A stretch of DNA of 50,378 nt from Candidatus Magasanikbacteria bacterium GW2011_GWC2_37_14 (GCA_000990355.1 LBSX01000014.1:1-50378), one strand, 5' to 3'; shown: positions 1 through 8,280, counted from the stretch's first letter. Translations and numbers: made by a program. The notes: generated from the letters alone by a model not told the origin.

Positions 1-638
1 TACACCGCCTGGGGAGTACGGCCGCAAGGTTAAAACTCAAAGGAATAGACGGGGACCCGCACAAGCGGAGGATCATGCGGTTTAATTCGATGGTACGCGG
101 CGAACCTTACCTGGGCTCAACTACTAACTGCAAGCCTCTGGAAACAGAGGATTCCTTAGAGGGTGTTAGATAGGTGCTGCATGGTTGCCGTCAGCTCGTG
201 CCGTGAGGTGTACAGTTAAGTCTGGTAACGAGCGCAACCCCTATGCTGTGTTAAATGCACACAGCAGACTGCCTGTTTAAACAGGAGGAAGGCGGGGATG
301 ACGTCAAATCAGCATGGCTCTTACGTCCAGGGCCACACGCATGATACAATGGCCGGTACAGAGGGTTGCGAAGCCGTAAGGTGGAGCTAATCCCAGAAAG
401 CCGGTCTCAGTTCGGATTGAGGGCTGCAACTCGTCCTCATGAAGCTGGATTCGCTAGTAATTGCGCATCAGAACGGCGCAGTGAATACGTTCTCGGGTCT
501 TGTACTCACCGCCCGTCACACCACGAAAGTTGGCAATGTCCAAAAGCTCCTTACGGGGACTAAGGCAGGGTCAATGATCAGGGTGAAGTCGTAACAAGGC
601 ATCCCTAGCGGAAGCTGGGGATGGATCACCTCCTTTCT
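1..638 (+). rRNA. rrs: 16S ribosomal RNA, 3' part
   Basis: This is the last roughly 640 nt of small-subunit rRNA, cut at its 5' side by the window edge. Visible landmarks are AAACTCAAAGGAATAGACGG near the start, the GCAACCC region, the GTACTCACCGCCCGTCA decoding-site region, GTCGTAACAAGG, and the 3' end GGATCACCTCCTTTCT. The anti-Shine-Dalgarno CCTCC is therefore intact. The changed primer-site bases (AATAGACGG) are typical of CPR bacteria. No 23S gene or spacer tRNA follows before the next genes. The exact 3' end (about 636-638) is set by analogy with other 16S genes. Confidence 0.97.
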
Positions 639-785
639 GGAGTAACTCAGTCGGAAGACTGTGATACCAAATAGTGATCACGAATTTTGATTCGGGATCA
701 AATTGTCAGTGAGTAGGCGTTTGACTGGTCTTTGTCACATTTTTGTTGTTAAATCCCACAGATATTAAAACACAGATTACACAGA

Positions 786-812
786 AAACTCTCTAAAATT
801 AGGGAGTTTTTT
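786..812 (+). terminator. Terminator after 16S rRNA
   Basis: An 11-bp stem (786-796 with 799-809, one G-U pair) with a very short loop is followed by a T run. It lies about 150 nt after the 16S end. Between them I see only a small hairpin (CAGTC/GACTG, 648-661) and no tRNA or 23S start, so the 16S transcript appears to end here. Confidence 0.75.
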
Positions 813-855
813 ATTTAAAATTTCGCTTATTTTAGCCAAAAAATATCAAAAACCA

Positions 856-884
856 TTGACAAAAGGCTAAAAATGTGTTATAAT
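856..884 (+). promoter_or_regulatory. Sigma70-type promoter for the gene at 914
   Basis: TTGACA (856-861), a 17-nt spacer and TATAAT (879-884) form a consensus promoter about 30 nt upstream of the ATG at 914. Confidence 0.8.
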
Positions 885-913
885 ATATATGTTAAATATT
901 TAATTATAAGTCT

Positions 914-1120
914 ATGTCATTTGAAGAACATGTACAAAAAGAAGAAGGGCTTCAGAGAATGCGAGAAGAAGGAGAAGTGCCTTTAACAAATCTTACAAGA
1001 AGAGAATATCTTGAAAAATTAAAAACTATGGGCGCTCTTAAACCAGAAGCTCAAGAGGAATTAGATAATCTAATTAGAATTGAACAGATTGAAGATGGAC
1101 AAAAAAGGACACAAGAATAA
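914..1120 (+). CDS. Small acidic hypothetical protein (68 aa)
   Basis: I do not recognise this family. The protein is short, charged and probably all helical, with alternating Glu/Lys/Arg stretches and no Cys, signal peptide or membrane segment. The gene has its own consensus promoter (856-884) and its own terminator (1150-1172), so it is a single-gene unit between the 16S gene and the next hypothetical gene. The ATG is preceded by T, like nearly all AT-rich genes here. That it is a real gene is inferred from this tight promoter-ORF-terminator arrangement, not from similarity. Confidence 0.7.
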   Translation: MSFEEHVQKEEGLQRMREEGEVPLTNLTRREYLEKLKTMGALKPEAQEELDNLIRIEQIEDGQKRTQE

Positions 1121-1149
1121 GGCAACTAAATTATCAATATTTTTTTTAA

Positions 1150-1172
1150 AAACTCCTTAAAAGGGAGTTTTT
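1150..1172 (+). terminator. Terminator of the 914 gene
   Basis: The stem AAACTCC/GGAGTTT, extended by TT/AG pairs, has a 3-nt loop and a T-rich 3' side. Confidence 0.7.
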
Positions 1173-1257
1173 AAATTTCAAATATTAAATTTTGATATTT
1201 GAATTTTGAATTTTATTGGAAATTAGAAATTGGTAATTTGATATTAAAAACACCCTC

Positions 1258-1286
1258 TTGACCATAAACTTTCTTCCCGCTATAAT
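1258..1286 (+). promoter_or_regulatory. Promoter for the gene at 1325
   Basis: TTGACC (1258-1263), a 17-nt spacer and TATAAT (1281-1286). The -10 box covers the TTG codon at 1286 that would otherwise extend the next gene, which supports the ATG at 1325 as the true start. The AT-rich stretch before it (about 1178-1245) repeats ATTTGAATTTTGAATTTT-like words, related to the AT-rich repeat inside folC. Confidence 0.8.
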
Positions 1287-1324
1287 TGAACTATAAAAAG
1301 TTATTTTTGTTTTATATTTTAAAT

Positions 1325-1927
1325 ATGTCTTCACTCGAACGTTTAATAGATTTGGCCAAACGAACAGGGGATCGGCTAATTGTCCATAATCCTTACGAAA
1401 ATCAAGATGTGGTAATTATGGGCGTGGACGAATACGAAAGATTAGCTTTAAAAAAACAAGACGTGCGTGAATTATCTAGTGGTCAATTATTAGATCAAAT
1501 CAATCGCGATATTGCTATTTGGCGCGCCAATAAACAATTGGACGAAGAATTTGAAAAACAAGAAATGCTTGATAATGAATTGGCCGAACAAGGACCATTT
1601 GATCCTTTTGCGGAATTAGATTCGCATGTACCAGAGTGGCATACTGCGGGTGCGGTTTTGGGTAATCGCTACAATGATTTTAATTTTTGTGAAGACTGTG
1701 AAGAAGAACCAGAAGAAAATGAAATAAACGTAGCTGTGGATGATATTCCAAATTTTGGAGTAGAAGAAAAAGAAGTAGAGACGCAAGATTTTGCGTCTGC
1801 GTTAGAAACAGAAAAAAAAGAAGAAGACAAAACCAAAATTCCTTTTATGGTTCATGAAGATAATGTTTGGAAAGAAGAACCTTTGGATGATACTGATGAA
1901 CCTGTTTTTTATGAAGAGCCTGTGTAA
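1325..1927 (+). CDS. Acidic hypothetical protein with Phd/YefM-like N-terminus (200 aa)
   Basis: The first 40 or so residues (LIVHNPYENQDVVIMGVDEYERL and neighbours) resemble the beta-strand/DEYERL pattern of Phd/YefM-type antitoxins. The rest is a long, very acidic tail with one C-x-x-C pair (FCEDCEEEPEE). No toxin gene lies beside it, so an antitoxin role is not supported; it may use the fold for another task. The start is the ATG at 1325, since an upstream TTG at 1286 lies in the -10 box. Codons near 1777-1803 carry a palindromic repeat (GAGACGCAAGATTTTGCGTC) read in frame, inside the acidic tail. The function is unknown. Confidence 0.75.
   Translation: MSSLERLIDLAKRTGDRLIVHNPYENQDVVIMGVDEYERLALKKQDVRELSSGQLLDQINRDIAIWRANKQLDEEFEKQEMLDNELAEQGPFDPFAELDSHVPEWHTAGAVLGNRYNDFNFCEDCEEEPEENEINVAVDDIPNFGVEEKEVETQDFASALETEKKEEDKTKIPFMVHEDNVWKEEPLDDTDEPVFYEEPV
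1777..1803 (+). repeat. In-frame palindromic repeat (GACGCAA..TTGCGTC)
   Basis: AGACGCAA and TTGCGTCT form an inverted repeat around GATT inside the 1325 gene. It adds about eight codons (VETQDFAS) to the acidic tail without breaking the frame. This kind of palindrome is a common dispersed repeat in bacterial genomes. Confidence 0.6.
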
Positions 1928-1948
1928 TTTGTCCCCAGCTTATCCCTC

Positions 1949-1977
1949 TTGACGAGTTTAAAAAAGTGTTATATAAT
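1949..1977 (+). promoter_or_regulatory. Promoter for tuf
   Basis: TTGACG (1949-1954), a 17-nt spacer and TATAAT (1972-1977). This gives tuf an untranslated leader of about 130 nt. Confidence 0.8.
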
Positions 1978-1990
1978 CACGTCACCTATT

Positions 1991-2020
1991 TCCACCTACG
2001 CTAAAGCTTTGGTGGACAGG
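1991..2020 (+). repeat. CTAAAGCT palindromic repeat, copy 1 (tuf leader)
   Basis: TCCACC and GGTGGA flank CGCTAAAGCTTT, forming a short hairpin. Close relatives lie in rplV (7399-7429) and map (17632-17660). Confidence 0.65.
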
Positions 2021-2055
2021 TTGACGTTATTTTATTTAAAAATTATCCTAAAAAA

Positions 2056-2102
2056 AGCCGCTGGACACAAATCCTCCCCGACCACTCGGAGGTGGTGCGG
2101 CT
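2056..2102 (+). promoter_or_regulatory. Structured tuf leader hairpin
   Basis: An outer stem AGCCGC/GCGGCT (2056-2061 with 2097-2102) encloses ACCAC/GTGGT (2081-2085 with 2092-2096). A competing pairing CCTCC/GGAGG (2073-2077 with 2088-2092) is possible. The structure ends 12 nt before the tuf ATG. A regulatory role is inferred from position only. Confidence 0.45.
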
Positions 2103-2114
2103 CAAATAATTTGT

Positions 2115-3302
2115 ATGGCAGAGTTTGCACGTACAAAACCACATGTAAATGTGGGTACAATTGGTCACGTAGACCACGGTAAAACAACTTTAACAGCTGC
2201 AATTCTTGCAGTTGCTGGCGCACATGGTTTAATTGCACAAACCAAGAGTGTTGATCAAATCGACGCTGCCCCAGAAGAAAAAGCTCGTGGTATTACCATT
2301 AATACTGCTCATGTTGAATACGAAACTGCTGGTCGTCATTACGCCCACGTAGATTGTCCAGGCCATGCTGATTATGTTAAAAACATGATTACTGGTGCTG
2401 CTCAAATGGATGGTGCTATTTTGGTAGTTTCTGCTGCCGATGGCCCAATGCCTCAGACTCGTGAACATATCTTGCTTGCTCGCCAAGTAGGTGTGCCTTT
2501 TATTGTTGTTTTCTTAAATAAAGTTGACCAAGTAACAGATCCAGAACTTATTGACTTAGTAGAAGCCGAAGTTCGTGATTTGTTAAAGAAATACGAATTC
2601 CCTGGAGATACTACTCCAATTGTTCGTGGTTCTGCCCTAAAGGCCTTACAAAATCCAAATGACGAAGCTGCTTCCAAACCAATCATGGATTTATTAAAAA
2701 CCTTGGATGAATATATTCCAGAACCAGTTCGTGATTTGGACAAGGCCATGTTAATGCCTATTGAAGATGTTTTTTCTATTGAAGGTCGTGGTACAGTAGT
2801 TACTGGTAGAATTGATAGAGGTGTTGTAAAAATTGGTGATACCATTGAAATTGTTGGTATCAAAGATACTCAAACAACCACTGTTACTGGTGTAGAAATG
2901 TTTAACAAGAGCTTACAACAAGGTCAAGCAGGAGATAATGCTGGTATTTTGCTTCGTGGTACAAAGAAAGAAGATGTAGAACGTGGTATGGTCTTGGCCA
3001 AACCAGGTTCAATTACTCCACATACAGAATTTGAAGCTCAAGTTTATGCTTTAACCAAAGAAGAAGGTGGCCGTCATAAACCATTTTTCAATGGTTATAA
3101 ACCACAATTTTACATTCGTACTACCGATGTAACCGGTGATGTTACTTTACCAGAAGGAACCGAAATGGTAATGCCTGGTGACACAGTAAATTTAAAAATC
3201 AAATTAATTACCCCAGTAGCCTTGGAAGAAAAAATGCGTTTTGCTATCCGCGAGGGTGGTAGAACTGTTGGCGCTGGTTCGGTAACCAAAATTATTAACT
3301 AA
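2115..3302 (+). CDS. tuf: Elongation factor Tu
   Basis: EF-Tu delivers aminoacyl-tRNA to the ribosomal A site as a GTPase in the cytoplasm. The GTP-binding motifs are complete: GHVDHGKT (residues 17-24), DCPGH (80-84), NKVD (135-138) and SAL (173-175). Domains 2 and 3 follow, and 395 aa is the usual length. Unlike the classical str operon, no rpsL, rpsG or fusA precedes it; tuf has its own promoter (1949-1977), a structured leader and a strong GC hairpin behind it (3310-3333). rpsJ comes next, so tuf still neighbours the S10 cluster. The ATG is preceded by T and no Shine-Dalgarno is seen. Confidence 0.99.
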   Translation: MAEFARTKPHVNVGTIGHVDHGKTTLTAAILAVAGAHGLIAQTKSVDQIDAAPEEKARGITINTAHVEYETAGRHYAHVDCPGHADYVKNMITGAAQMDGAILVVSAADGPMPQTREHILLARQVGVPFIVVFLNKVDQVTDPELIDLVEAEVRDLLKKYEFPGDTTPIVRGSALKALQNPNDEAASKPIMDLLKTLDEYIPEPVRDLDKAMLMPIEDVFSIEGRGTVVTGRIDRGVVKIGDTIEIVGIKDTQTTTVTGVEMFNKSLQQGQAGDNAGILLRGTKKEDVERGMVLAKPGSITPHTEFEAQVYALTKEEGGRHKPFFNGYKPQFYIRTTDVTGDVTLPEGTEMVMPGDTVNLKIKLITPVALEEKMRFAIREGGRTVGAGSVTKIIN

Positions 3303-3309
3303 TAAAATT

Positions 3310-3340
3310 GGAGGGCCCCTTCGGGGGCCCTCCTGTTCTT
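3310..3340 (+). terminator. UUCG-capped terminator after tuf
   Basis: A perfect 10-bp stem, GGAGGGCCCC/GGGGCCCTCC (3310-3319 with 3324-3333), is closed by a TTCG tetraloop and followed by TGTTCTTT. The T tract is weak, so some read-through into rpsJ is likely. No other clear promoter was seen before rpsJ, so this may act as an attenuator. Confidence 0.8.
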
Positions 3341-3356
3341 TCGCTCATTATTAAAT

Positions 3357-3722
3357 ATGTCTACTGATAAAAAAACCGACGATAAAATCAACGCTGCTGC
3401 AAAAAAAGAAGAAGCTAGTCAAAAAATTCGTGTAAAAATTCGCGCTTTTGATAGTAAGATTATTGATAAAGCTGTAAAAACTATTATTGAAACTGCAGAA
3501 CGTAATAATGCTAAAGTTGTTGGTCCAGTACCATTGCCAACCGAAATTGCCAAATTTAGTGTAAATCGTTCAACTTTTGTACACAAAACTGCTTCGGAAC
3601 AATTTGAAATGCGCACCCACAAAAGACTTTTGGATATTATAAACATTAATCCAAGAGCGATTGATGCCCTAATGAATTTAAACTTACCAAGTGGCGTAGA
3701 TATAGAAATAAAAATGTTTTAA
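3357..3722 (+). CDS. rpsJ: 30S ribosomal protein S10
   Basis: S10 is a head protein of the 30S subunit. The core from IRVKIRAFDSKIIDKAVKTI (about residues 24-43) through GVDIEIKMF at the C-terminus matches the family. A charged N-terminal extension of about 22 residues makes it longer (121 aa) than the usual 100-105. It lies between the tuf terminator and a new promoter (3776-3804), so it is partly separated from the rest of the S10 cluster. Confidence 0.97.
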   Translation: MSTDKKTDDKINAAAKKEEASQKIRVKIRAFDSKIIDKAVKTIIETAERNNAKVVGPVPLPTEIAKFSVNRSTFVHKTASEQFEMRTHKRLLDIININPRAIDALMNLNLPSGVDIEIKMF

Positions 3723-3775
3723 TTTCGGTTTTTTTAAGTAGATTTTGGTGGGGAAAAGTTACCCACTGCTGGCAC

Positions 3776-3804
3776 TTGACAAACAAAAGAAAATGTACTA
3801 AAAT
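3776..3804 (+). promoter_or_regulatory. Promoter of the rplC-secY gene cluster
   Basis: TTGACA (3776-3781), a 17-nt spacer and TAAAAT (3799-3804). It gives a leader of about 225 nt before rplC and could drive the whole co-directional cluster down to the terminator at 14472. Confidence 0.8.
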
Positions 3805-3810
3805 AGTGCC

Positions 3811-4037
3811 ACTTTACAGTTAAAGTTGTACTTCAAGTGAGATAAGATCTCTAGAGTGAGAAAACATCTGGGCGAGAAGTATAATTTTTAAGAGGTGATT
3901 CATTAAAAATAATTTTTGCCATTCTTAATCTTTCGAATAAGAAAAGGCTAGAAGGAATTAACAATTTTTTATACTTTAATTATCTTAGTCTATTTTTGTG
4001 TAAAAAGTCAGTAATTCCTTCTAGTTTTTATTTAGCT
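3811..4037 (+). promoter_or_regulatory. rplC leader with attenuator-like hairpin
   Basis: The leader holds a perfect 13-bp inverted repeat, CTAGAAGGAATTA (3948-3960) and TAATTCCTTCTAG (4012-4024), directly followed by TTTTTATTT. The rplC ATG is 13 nt after the stem. A stem followed by a T run is the form of an intrinsic terminator, and the 51-nt loop leaves room for an alternative fold. A smaller hairpin TTCTTA/TAAGAA lies at 3922-3943. In E. coli the S10 operon leader is bound by L4; whether an r-protein acts here is inference. Confidence 0.55.
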
Positions 4038-4742
4038 ATGAAATTTATCCTTGGTATCAAACAACACATGAGTCAGGTTTTTAGAGAAGATGGAATTGTG
4101 GTACCCGTAACCATTATTACTGCTGGCCCTTGTGTCGTTACACAAATAAAACATAAAGAAAAAGATAATGCCGAATCCGTGCAGATTGGTTTTGGTAAGC
4201 AAAAACTTTTTCGCTTAAATAAAGCTGCCCAAGGTCATTTAAAAAATCTTGCTTGGGATGACAAATTTTCTGTAAGAGTAATGAGAGATTTTAAAAATGA
4301 TAATGAATTACAAAAAGGTGATGTTTTTACAGTTGAAATATTTAAAGTAGGCGAAAAAGTGCAGGTAATTGGTACTTCCAAGGGTCGTGGTTTTCAGGGT
4401 GTAGTCAAACGTCATGGTTTCCACGGCGGTCCTGCTTCACACGGTCATAAAGATAATTTACGTATGCCAGGAAGTATTGGTTCCACTGGTCCTCAAAGAG
4501 TATTAAAAGGTTTGCGCATGGCTGGACATATGGGTGATGCACAAATCACTGTTAAGAACTTAGAAATTGTCGCTATTAAACCAGAAACCAATGAATTGGT
4601 AATCAAAGGCGCTGTTCCTGGAGCCAAAAATGGTTTATTGTTAATTTCTACTTTAGACGGAAAAATTGAAATTGAAAAAACACCTGTCTCTGCACCAGAA
4701 CCAGTGGTAGAAGCCGAAGCCGAAGTTGTAACCAATAATTAA
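4038..4742 (+). CDS. rplC: 50S ribosomal protein L3
   Basis: L3 is an early assembly protein of the 50S subunit whose extension reaches the peptidyl transferase centre. The start MKFILGIKQHMSQVF and the GTSKGRGFQGVVKRHGFHGG region are clear family marks, and 234 aa with an acidic tail is near the usual size. I chose the ATG at 4038 instead of an upstream codon at 3996, because the family begins here and the upstream codons lie in the leader hairpin. It is the first gene after the promoter and attenuator-like leader; rplD follows after 11 nt. Confidence 0.98.
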   Translation: MKFILGIKQHMSQVFREDGIVVPVTIITAGPCVVTQIKHKEKDNAESVQIGFGKQKLFRLNKAAQGHLKNLAWDDKFSVRVMRDFKNDNELQKGDVFTVEIFKVGEKVQVIGTSKGRGFQGVVKRHGFHGGPASHGHKDNLRMPGSIGSTGPQRVLKGLRMAGHMGDAQITVKNLEIVAIKPETNELVIKGAVPGAKNGLLLISTLDGKIEIEKTPVSAPEPVVEAEAEVVTNN

Positions 4743-4753
4743 TTTATTAGAAT

Positions 4754-5386
4754 ATGTCTCTTAATGTAAAGGTTTACAATCAAGAAGGTAAGGAAGTAAA
4801 AGACCTAAGTATTTCTGAGGCAGTTTTTGCTATAAAACCAAAAAAATCTGTTTTGCACCAAGTGTTCAATGCCATGCTTGCCAACACTCGTGAACCTTGG
4901 GCCGATACCAAGAACAAGGGTGAAGTAAGTGGTGGTGGTAAGAAACCTTGGAAACAAAAAGGTACTGGACGTGCTCGCCATGGTTCTATTCGTTCACCAC
5001 TTTGGAAGGGTGGCGGTGTTACTTTTGGTCCTTTAACTAGTCGTAATTATAAACAAAAAATTAATCAAAAAATGAAAGCCGTGGCTACCAGAATGTGTTT
5101 AACCGATAAAGTAGCTGTAGGACATTTTTTGGTAGTAGAAAGTTTGCCAGCAGATGGAAAAAGCAAAACTTTGGTGGCTTTACGCAAGGCTTTGGCTGGT
5201 AGTGGCAAGAGCACAATGATTCTAACTCCAGGAATGGATAAAAATATTATTAAAGCTGCCAGTAATCTTACTAAACTAAAAGTACAGATTGTTAAAGATG
5301 TAAATGTTGTAGATTTATTAAATAATTTATTTGTGATTACTACCCCAGAAGGAGTACAGATTTTGGAAAAACGTTTAACTAAATAA
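4754..5386 (+). CDS. rplD: 50S ribosomal protein L4
   Basis: L4 binds 23S rRNA and lines the exit tunnel with an extended loop. The loop region KPWKQKGTGRARHGSIRSPLW and the following GGGVTFGP are conserved. Length (210 aa) is typical. In E. coli L4 also represses its own operon, which makes the long leader upstream of rplC of interest. It is followed by rplW with a 1-nt gap, suggesting translational coupling. Confidence 0.98.
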   Translation: MSLNVKVYNQEGKEVKDLSISEAVFAIKPKKSVLHQVFNAMLANTREPWADTKNKGEVSGGGKKPWKQKGTGRARHGSIRSPLWKGGGVTFGPLTSRNYKQKINQKMKAVATRMCLTDKVAVGHFLVVESLPADGKSKTLVALRKALAGSGKSTMILTPGMDKNIIKAASNLTKLKVQIVKDVNVVDLLNNLFVITTPEGVQILEKRLTK

Positions 5387-5387
5387 T

Positions 5388-5852
5388 ATGGGTTTATTAG
5401 ACCATTTTAAAAAAGATAATAAAAAAGAGGCTGCCAATAAGTTTGGTCAGGTTTCTGATAGAAAAAATAGTGTTAAAAATAAAACAGTTAAAGAAAAATC
5501 TGGAGAAGAAGATAAAAATGTAAAAGATAAGGAAATTGTTTATGATAAGCGTAATATTAAAGTTGGTAATGAAAGCTACAAAGCGTTGCTTAAGTCGATA
5601 GTTAGTGAAAAGGCTGCTATTGCCGAAAGTCATGGTTCTTATACCTTTAAAGTAAATAAAGATATAAATAAAATTCAGATTAAACAAGCAGTAGCATCTG
5701 TTTATAAAGTAAAACCTATTAAAGTAAGAATAATTAATGTGGATGGTAAGAGCGTACGTACTGGTCGCAAAACTGGCAGACGTAGTGATTGGAAAAAAGC
5801 TATTGTTACTTTAGCCAAAGGTCAATCTATAAGTATTCATGAAGGTGTATAA
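5388..5852 (+). CDS. rplW: 50S ribosomal protein L23 with long N-terminal extension
   Basis: L23 sits at the tunnel exit and is the docking site for trigger factor and SRP. The L23 core begins near residue 60 (SYKALLKSIVSEKAA) and includes SYTFKVNKDINKIQIKQAV and VRTGRKTGRRSDWKKAIVTL. About 55 Lys-, Asp- and Glu-rich residues precede it, making 154 aa against the usual 95-100. The extension looks disordered and could reach rRNA or exit-site factors; this is inference. It lies between rplD and rplB with gaps of 1 and 3 nt. Confidence 0.96.
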   Translation: MGLLDHFKKDNKKEAANKFGQVSDRKNSVKNKTVKEKSGEEDKNVKDKEIVYDKRNIKVGNESYKALLKSIVSEKAAIAESHGSYTFKVNKDINKIQIKQAVASVYKVKPIKVRIINVDGKSVRTGRKTGRRSDWKKAIVTLAKGQSISIHEGV

Positions 5853-5855
5853 AAT

Positions 5856-6692
5856 ATGTCAGTAAAAGTTTACAAACCAACTAGTCCAGGCAGACGCAAA
5901 TCAAGTGTTCAAGATTTTTCTGATATTACCAAAAGTAAACCAGAAAAGTCTTTAATTAAGATTTTAAAGAAAAAATCCGGTCGTAATAATACTGGTAATA
6001 TTACTGTGCGTCATCAAGGTGGTGGAGTAAAAAGAATGTATCGTGAAGTTGATTTTAAACAAAGTAAGTTTGATATTATTGCGGAAGTTAAGACCATAGA
6101 ATATGATCCAAATCGTGGGGCTCGCATAATGATGGTAGAATATACCGATGGCGTAAAAGCCTATTGGTTGGCTCCCCAAGGTATCAAAATTGGTGAAAAA
6201 TTAGTTTCTAGTGAAAAACATGTAGAACCAAAAGTTGGCAACCGCATGCCTTTACAAGAAATTCCCGTTGGTTTATTTGTTTATAATGTAGAATTAACCC
6301 AAGCCAAAGGTGGTCAAATAGTTCGTGGTGCTGGCAATGGCGCACAATTACAAGTTATCGAGGGTGATTATGCACAATTAAAATTACCATCTGGTGAAAT
6401 GCGTTTAGTAAAAAAGAATTGTTTGGCTAGTATTGGCATGGTTAGTAACCCAGATTATAATTTGATTCGTTGGGGCAAGGCTGGTAGAATGAGAAAGCGT
6501 GGTATAAGACCAACTGTAAAAGGTAAAAACATGAACCCAGTAGACCATCCACACGGTGGTGGTGAAGGACATTCACCAATTGGTTTAAGAGGTGGTCCAA
6601 AGACTATGTGGGGTAAAAAGGCCAGAGGTGTAAAAACCCGTAAGCCTGGTAAGTGGAGTAACAAATTTATTATTAGTAAGAGAAAAAAATAA
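5856..6692 (+). CDS. rplB: 50S ribosomal protein L2
   Basis: L2 is a universal protein needed for subunit joining and peptidyl transferase activity. Clear marks are NTGNITVRHQGGGVKR near residue 48 and the C-terminal GKNMNPVDHPHGGGEGH region with the conserved catalytic-centre histidine, then the Lys/Arg-rich tail. Length (278 aa) is normal. It is tightly packed after rplW. Confidence 0.98.
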   Translation: MSVKVYKPTSPGRRKSSVQDFSDITKSKPEKSLIKILKKKSGRNNTGNITVRHQGGGVKRMYREVDFKQSKFDIIAEVKTIEYDPNRGARIMMVEYTDGVKAYWLAPQGIKIGEKLVSSEKHVEPKVGNRMPLQEIPVGLFVYNVELTQAKGGQIVRGAGNGAQLQVIEGDYAQLKLPSGEMRLVKKNCLASIGMVSNPDYNLIRWGKAGRMRKRGIRPTVKGKNMNPVDHPHGGGEGHSPIGLRGGPKTMWGKKARGVKTRKPGKWSNKFIISKRKK

Positions 6693-6709
6693 TTATTATT
6701 TAGTCAGCT

Positions 6710-7045
6710 ATGACAAGAAGTTTAAGAAAAGGACCTTACATTGATGCAAAATTACTAAGTAAGGTTTTAAAAGCCAAAGCTACCAGTGACCATAAACCAA
6801 TCAAAACTTGGGCTCGGGCTTCGGTTATTTCTCCAGAAATGGTTGGTGTAAATTTTGCTGTGCACAATGGAAAAGATTTTCTTGCTGTATTTGTTGACGA
6901 AAATATGGTTGGTCATAAACTTGGTGAATTTTCTCCTACTCGTAAGTTTGTGGTTCATGGTGGTAAAATGGCCAAAGAACAATCAAAATCTAGTTCAGGA
7001 TCTGCACCGGCTGTTGCCGCTCCAGTAAAAGTTAAAAACGCTTAA
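6710..7045 (+). CDS. rpsS: 30S ribosomal protein S19
   Basis: S19 is a head protein contacting S13 and the A-site tRNA region. It starts [12 protein letters not shown] and contains the conserved [27 protein letters not shown] block. A short Ala/Lys tail after residue 90 makes it 111 aa, slightly longer than usual. rplV follows after 2 nt. Confidence 0.97.
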   Translation: MTRSLRKGPYIDAKLLSKVLKAKATSDHKPIKTWARASVISPEMVGVNFAVHNGKDFLAVFVDENMVGHKLGEFSPTRKFVVHGGKMAKEQSKSSSGSAPAVAAPVKVKNA

Positions 7046-7047
7046 AT

Positions 7048-7527
7048 ATGAAAATGCAAGCTGTAGCAAAATTAAGATATTTACGTTTGGCACCAAGAAA
7101 AGTTCGTTTATTGGCCGATCTTATTTGTGGTTTAAAAATTGACAAAGCCGAGAACCAATTAGAAAATTCGGCCAAAGAAGCAAAACGTCCAGTATTAAAA
7201 TTATTGCGTTCTGCTATTGCCAATGCTACAAATAATTTTAAAATAGACAAAGATACCTTAAGAGTAAAATCAGCTCGTGTGGATAATGGCCCTATTTTGT
7301 ATCGTAGTGTACCAAAAGCTCAAGGGCGGGCTACTCCAATTCGTAAACGTTCTTGCCATATAACCATAGTTTTAGAGGGTGATGTTGAAAGTAAAGAATC
7401 CACCTCCGCTAAAGCTACGGCGGACAAGGAAAAGAAAAAAATCGAAAAATTAGAAAAAAAAGTTGAAAAGAAAAAAGTTGAAAAAACTGTGAAAAAAGTT
7501 AAAGAAATTAAAAAAGCAAATAGTTAA
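7048..7527 (+). CDS. rplV: 50S ribosomal protein L22 with repeat-bearing C-terminal tail
   Basis: L22 lines the exit tunnel with a beta hairpin. The core (residues 1-112), including KLRYLRLAPRKVRLLADLI and the PKAQGRATPIRKRSCHITIVL hairpin region, is complete. A tail of about 45 residues follows, mostly Lys and Glu. At residues 117-128 the tail contains STSAKATADKE, which is the in-frame translation of a palindromic repeat at 7399-7429. The insertion therefore sits outside the folded core. rpsC follows after 4 nt. Confidence 0.97.
   Translation: MKMQAVAKLRYLRLAPRKVRLLADLICGLKIDKAENQLENSAKEAKRPVLKLLRSAIANATNNFKIDKDTLRVKSARVDNGPILYRSVPKAQGRATPIRKRSCHITIVLEGDVESKESTSAKATADKEKKKIEKLEKKVEKKKVEKTVKKVKEIKKANS
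7399..7429 (+). repeat. CTAAAGCT palindromic repeat, copy 2 (inside rplV)
   Basis: TCC-ACCTCCGCTAAAGCTACGG-CGGA has inverted arms around TAAAGCTA. It matches the copy in the tuf leader (1991-2020) and the copy in map, and is read in frame as STSAKATADK. Confidence 0.8.
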
Positions 7528-7531
7528 AAAT

Positions 7532-8263
7532 ATGGGACATAAAGTTCATCCAAAAGCACATCGCATGCAGGTAATTTATACCTGGGATTCACGTTGGTAT
7601 GCCAAAAAGGACTATGCTAAGTTTGCTGAACAAGAAAATAAAATTCGTGATTTTTTGTCAAAAAAATTCAAAGAAGCTCATATTGATGCAGTTGGAATTG
7701 AACGTGGCCCAAAAGAGTTAACTGTTAATATTGCGGCTGCCAAACCAGGTATAATTATTGGTAGAGCGGGAAAAGGTTTGGAAGATTTAAAAAAAGAATT
7801 AGAAAAAAAATATCTACAAATGTCACTTCGGGTTAAATTAAATATCAAAGAAGTTACTTCTCCTGCTTTGTCGGCACAAGTTATCGCTCAAACCATGGTG
7901 GCTGATATTGAAAAACGTATTCCTTTTCGTAGAGTAATGAAACAAACTGTTGAAAGAGTAATGAAAGCTGGAGCCAAAGGTGTTAAAGTTGTTATGGCCG
8001 GACGTTTGAATGGTGTAGAAATTGCTCGTCGTGAAAAAATAGCTGCCGGTACTGTTCCCCTTATTACTTTGCGTTCCGATGTAGACTATGCTTTGTGTGA
8101 AGCTCAAACTTTGTATGGTAAAATAGGTGTTAAAGTTTGGGTTTGTCATGGAAAAGTTTTTGGTCGTAAAGAAAAATTTGCTGAAGTTGAAAATAAAAAA
8201 GAAGAAACAAATAAAGAGGAAAAGAAAGTTGTTAAAAAATTTGTTCCTCGTACAGCTAAATAA
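7532..8263 (+). CDS. rpsC: 30S ribosomal protein S3
   Basis: S3 forms part of the mRNA entry channel and its helicase. It starts [13 protein letters not shown], has the KH-domain motif [18 protein letters not shown] and the C-domain [20 protein letters not shown]. Length (243 aa) is normal, with a Lys/Glu-rich tail. It lies between rplV and rplP in the standard order. Confidence 0.98.
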   Translation: MGHKVHPKAHRMQVIYTWDSRWYAKKDYAKFAEQENKIRDFLSKKFKEAHIDAVGIERGPKELTVNIAAAKPGIIIGRAGKGLEDLKKELEKKYLQMSLRVKLNIKEVTSPALSAQVIAQTMVADIEKRIPFRRVMKQTVERVMKAGAKGVKVVMAGRLNGVEIARREKIAAGTVPLITLRSDVDYALCEAQTLYGKIGVKVWVCHGKVFGRKEKFAEVENKKEETNKEEKKVVKKFVPRTAK

Positions 8264-8280
8264 TACGAAATAATTTTGAT

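Noticed and set aside
366-563. 65-codon ORF inside the 16S gene
   Set aside because: It lies wholly in conserved rRNA sequence and is a chance open frame.
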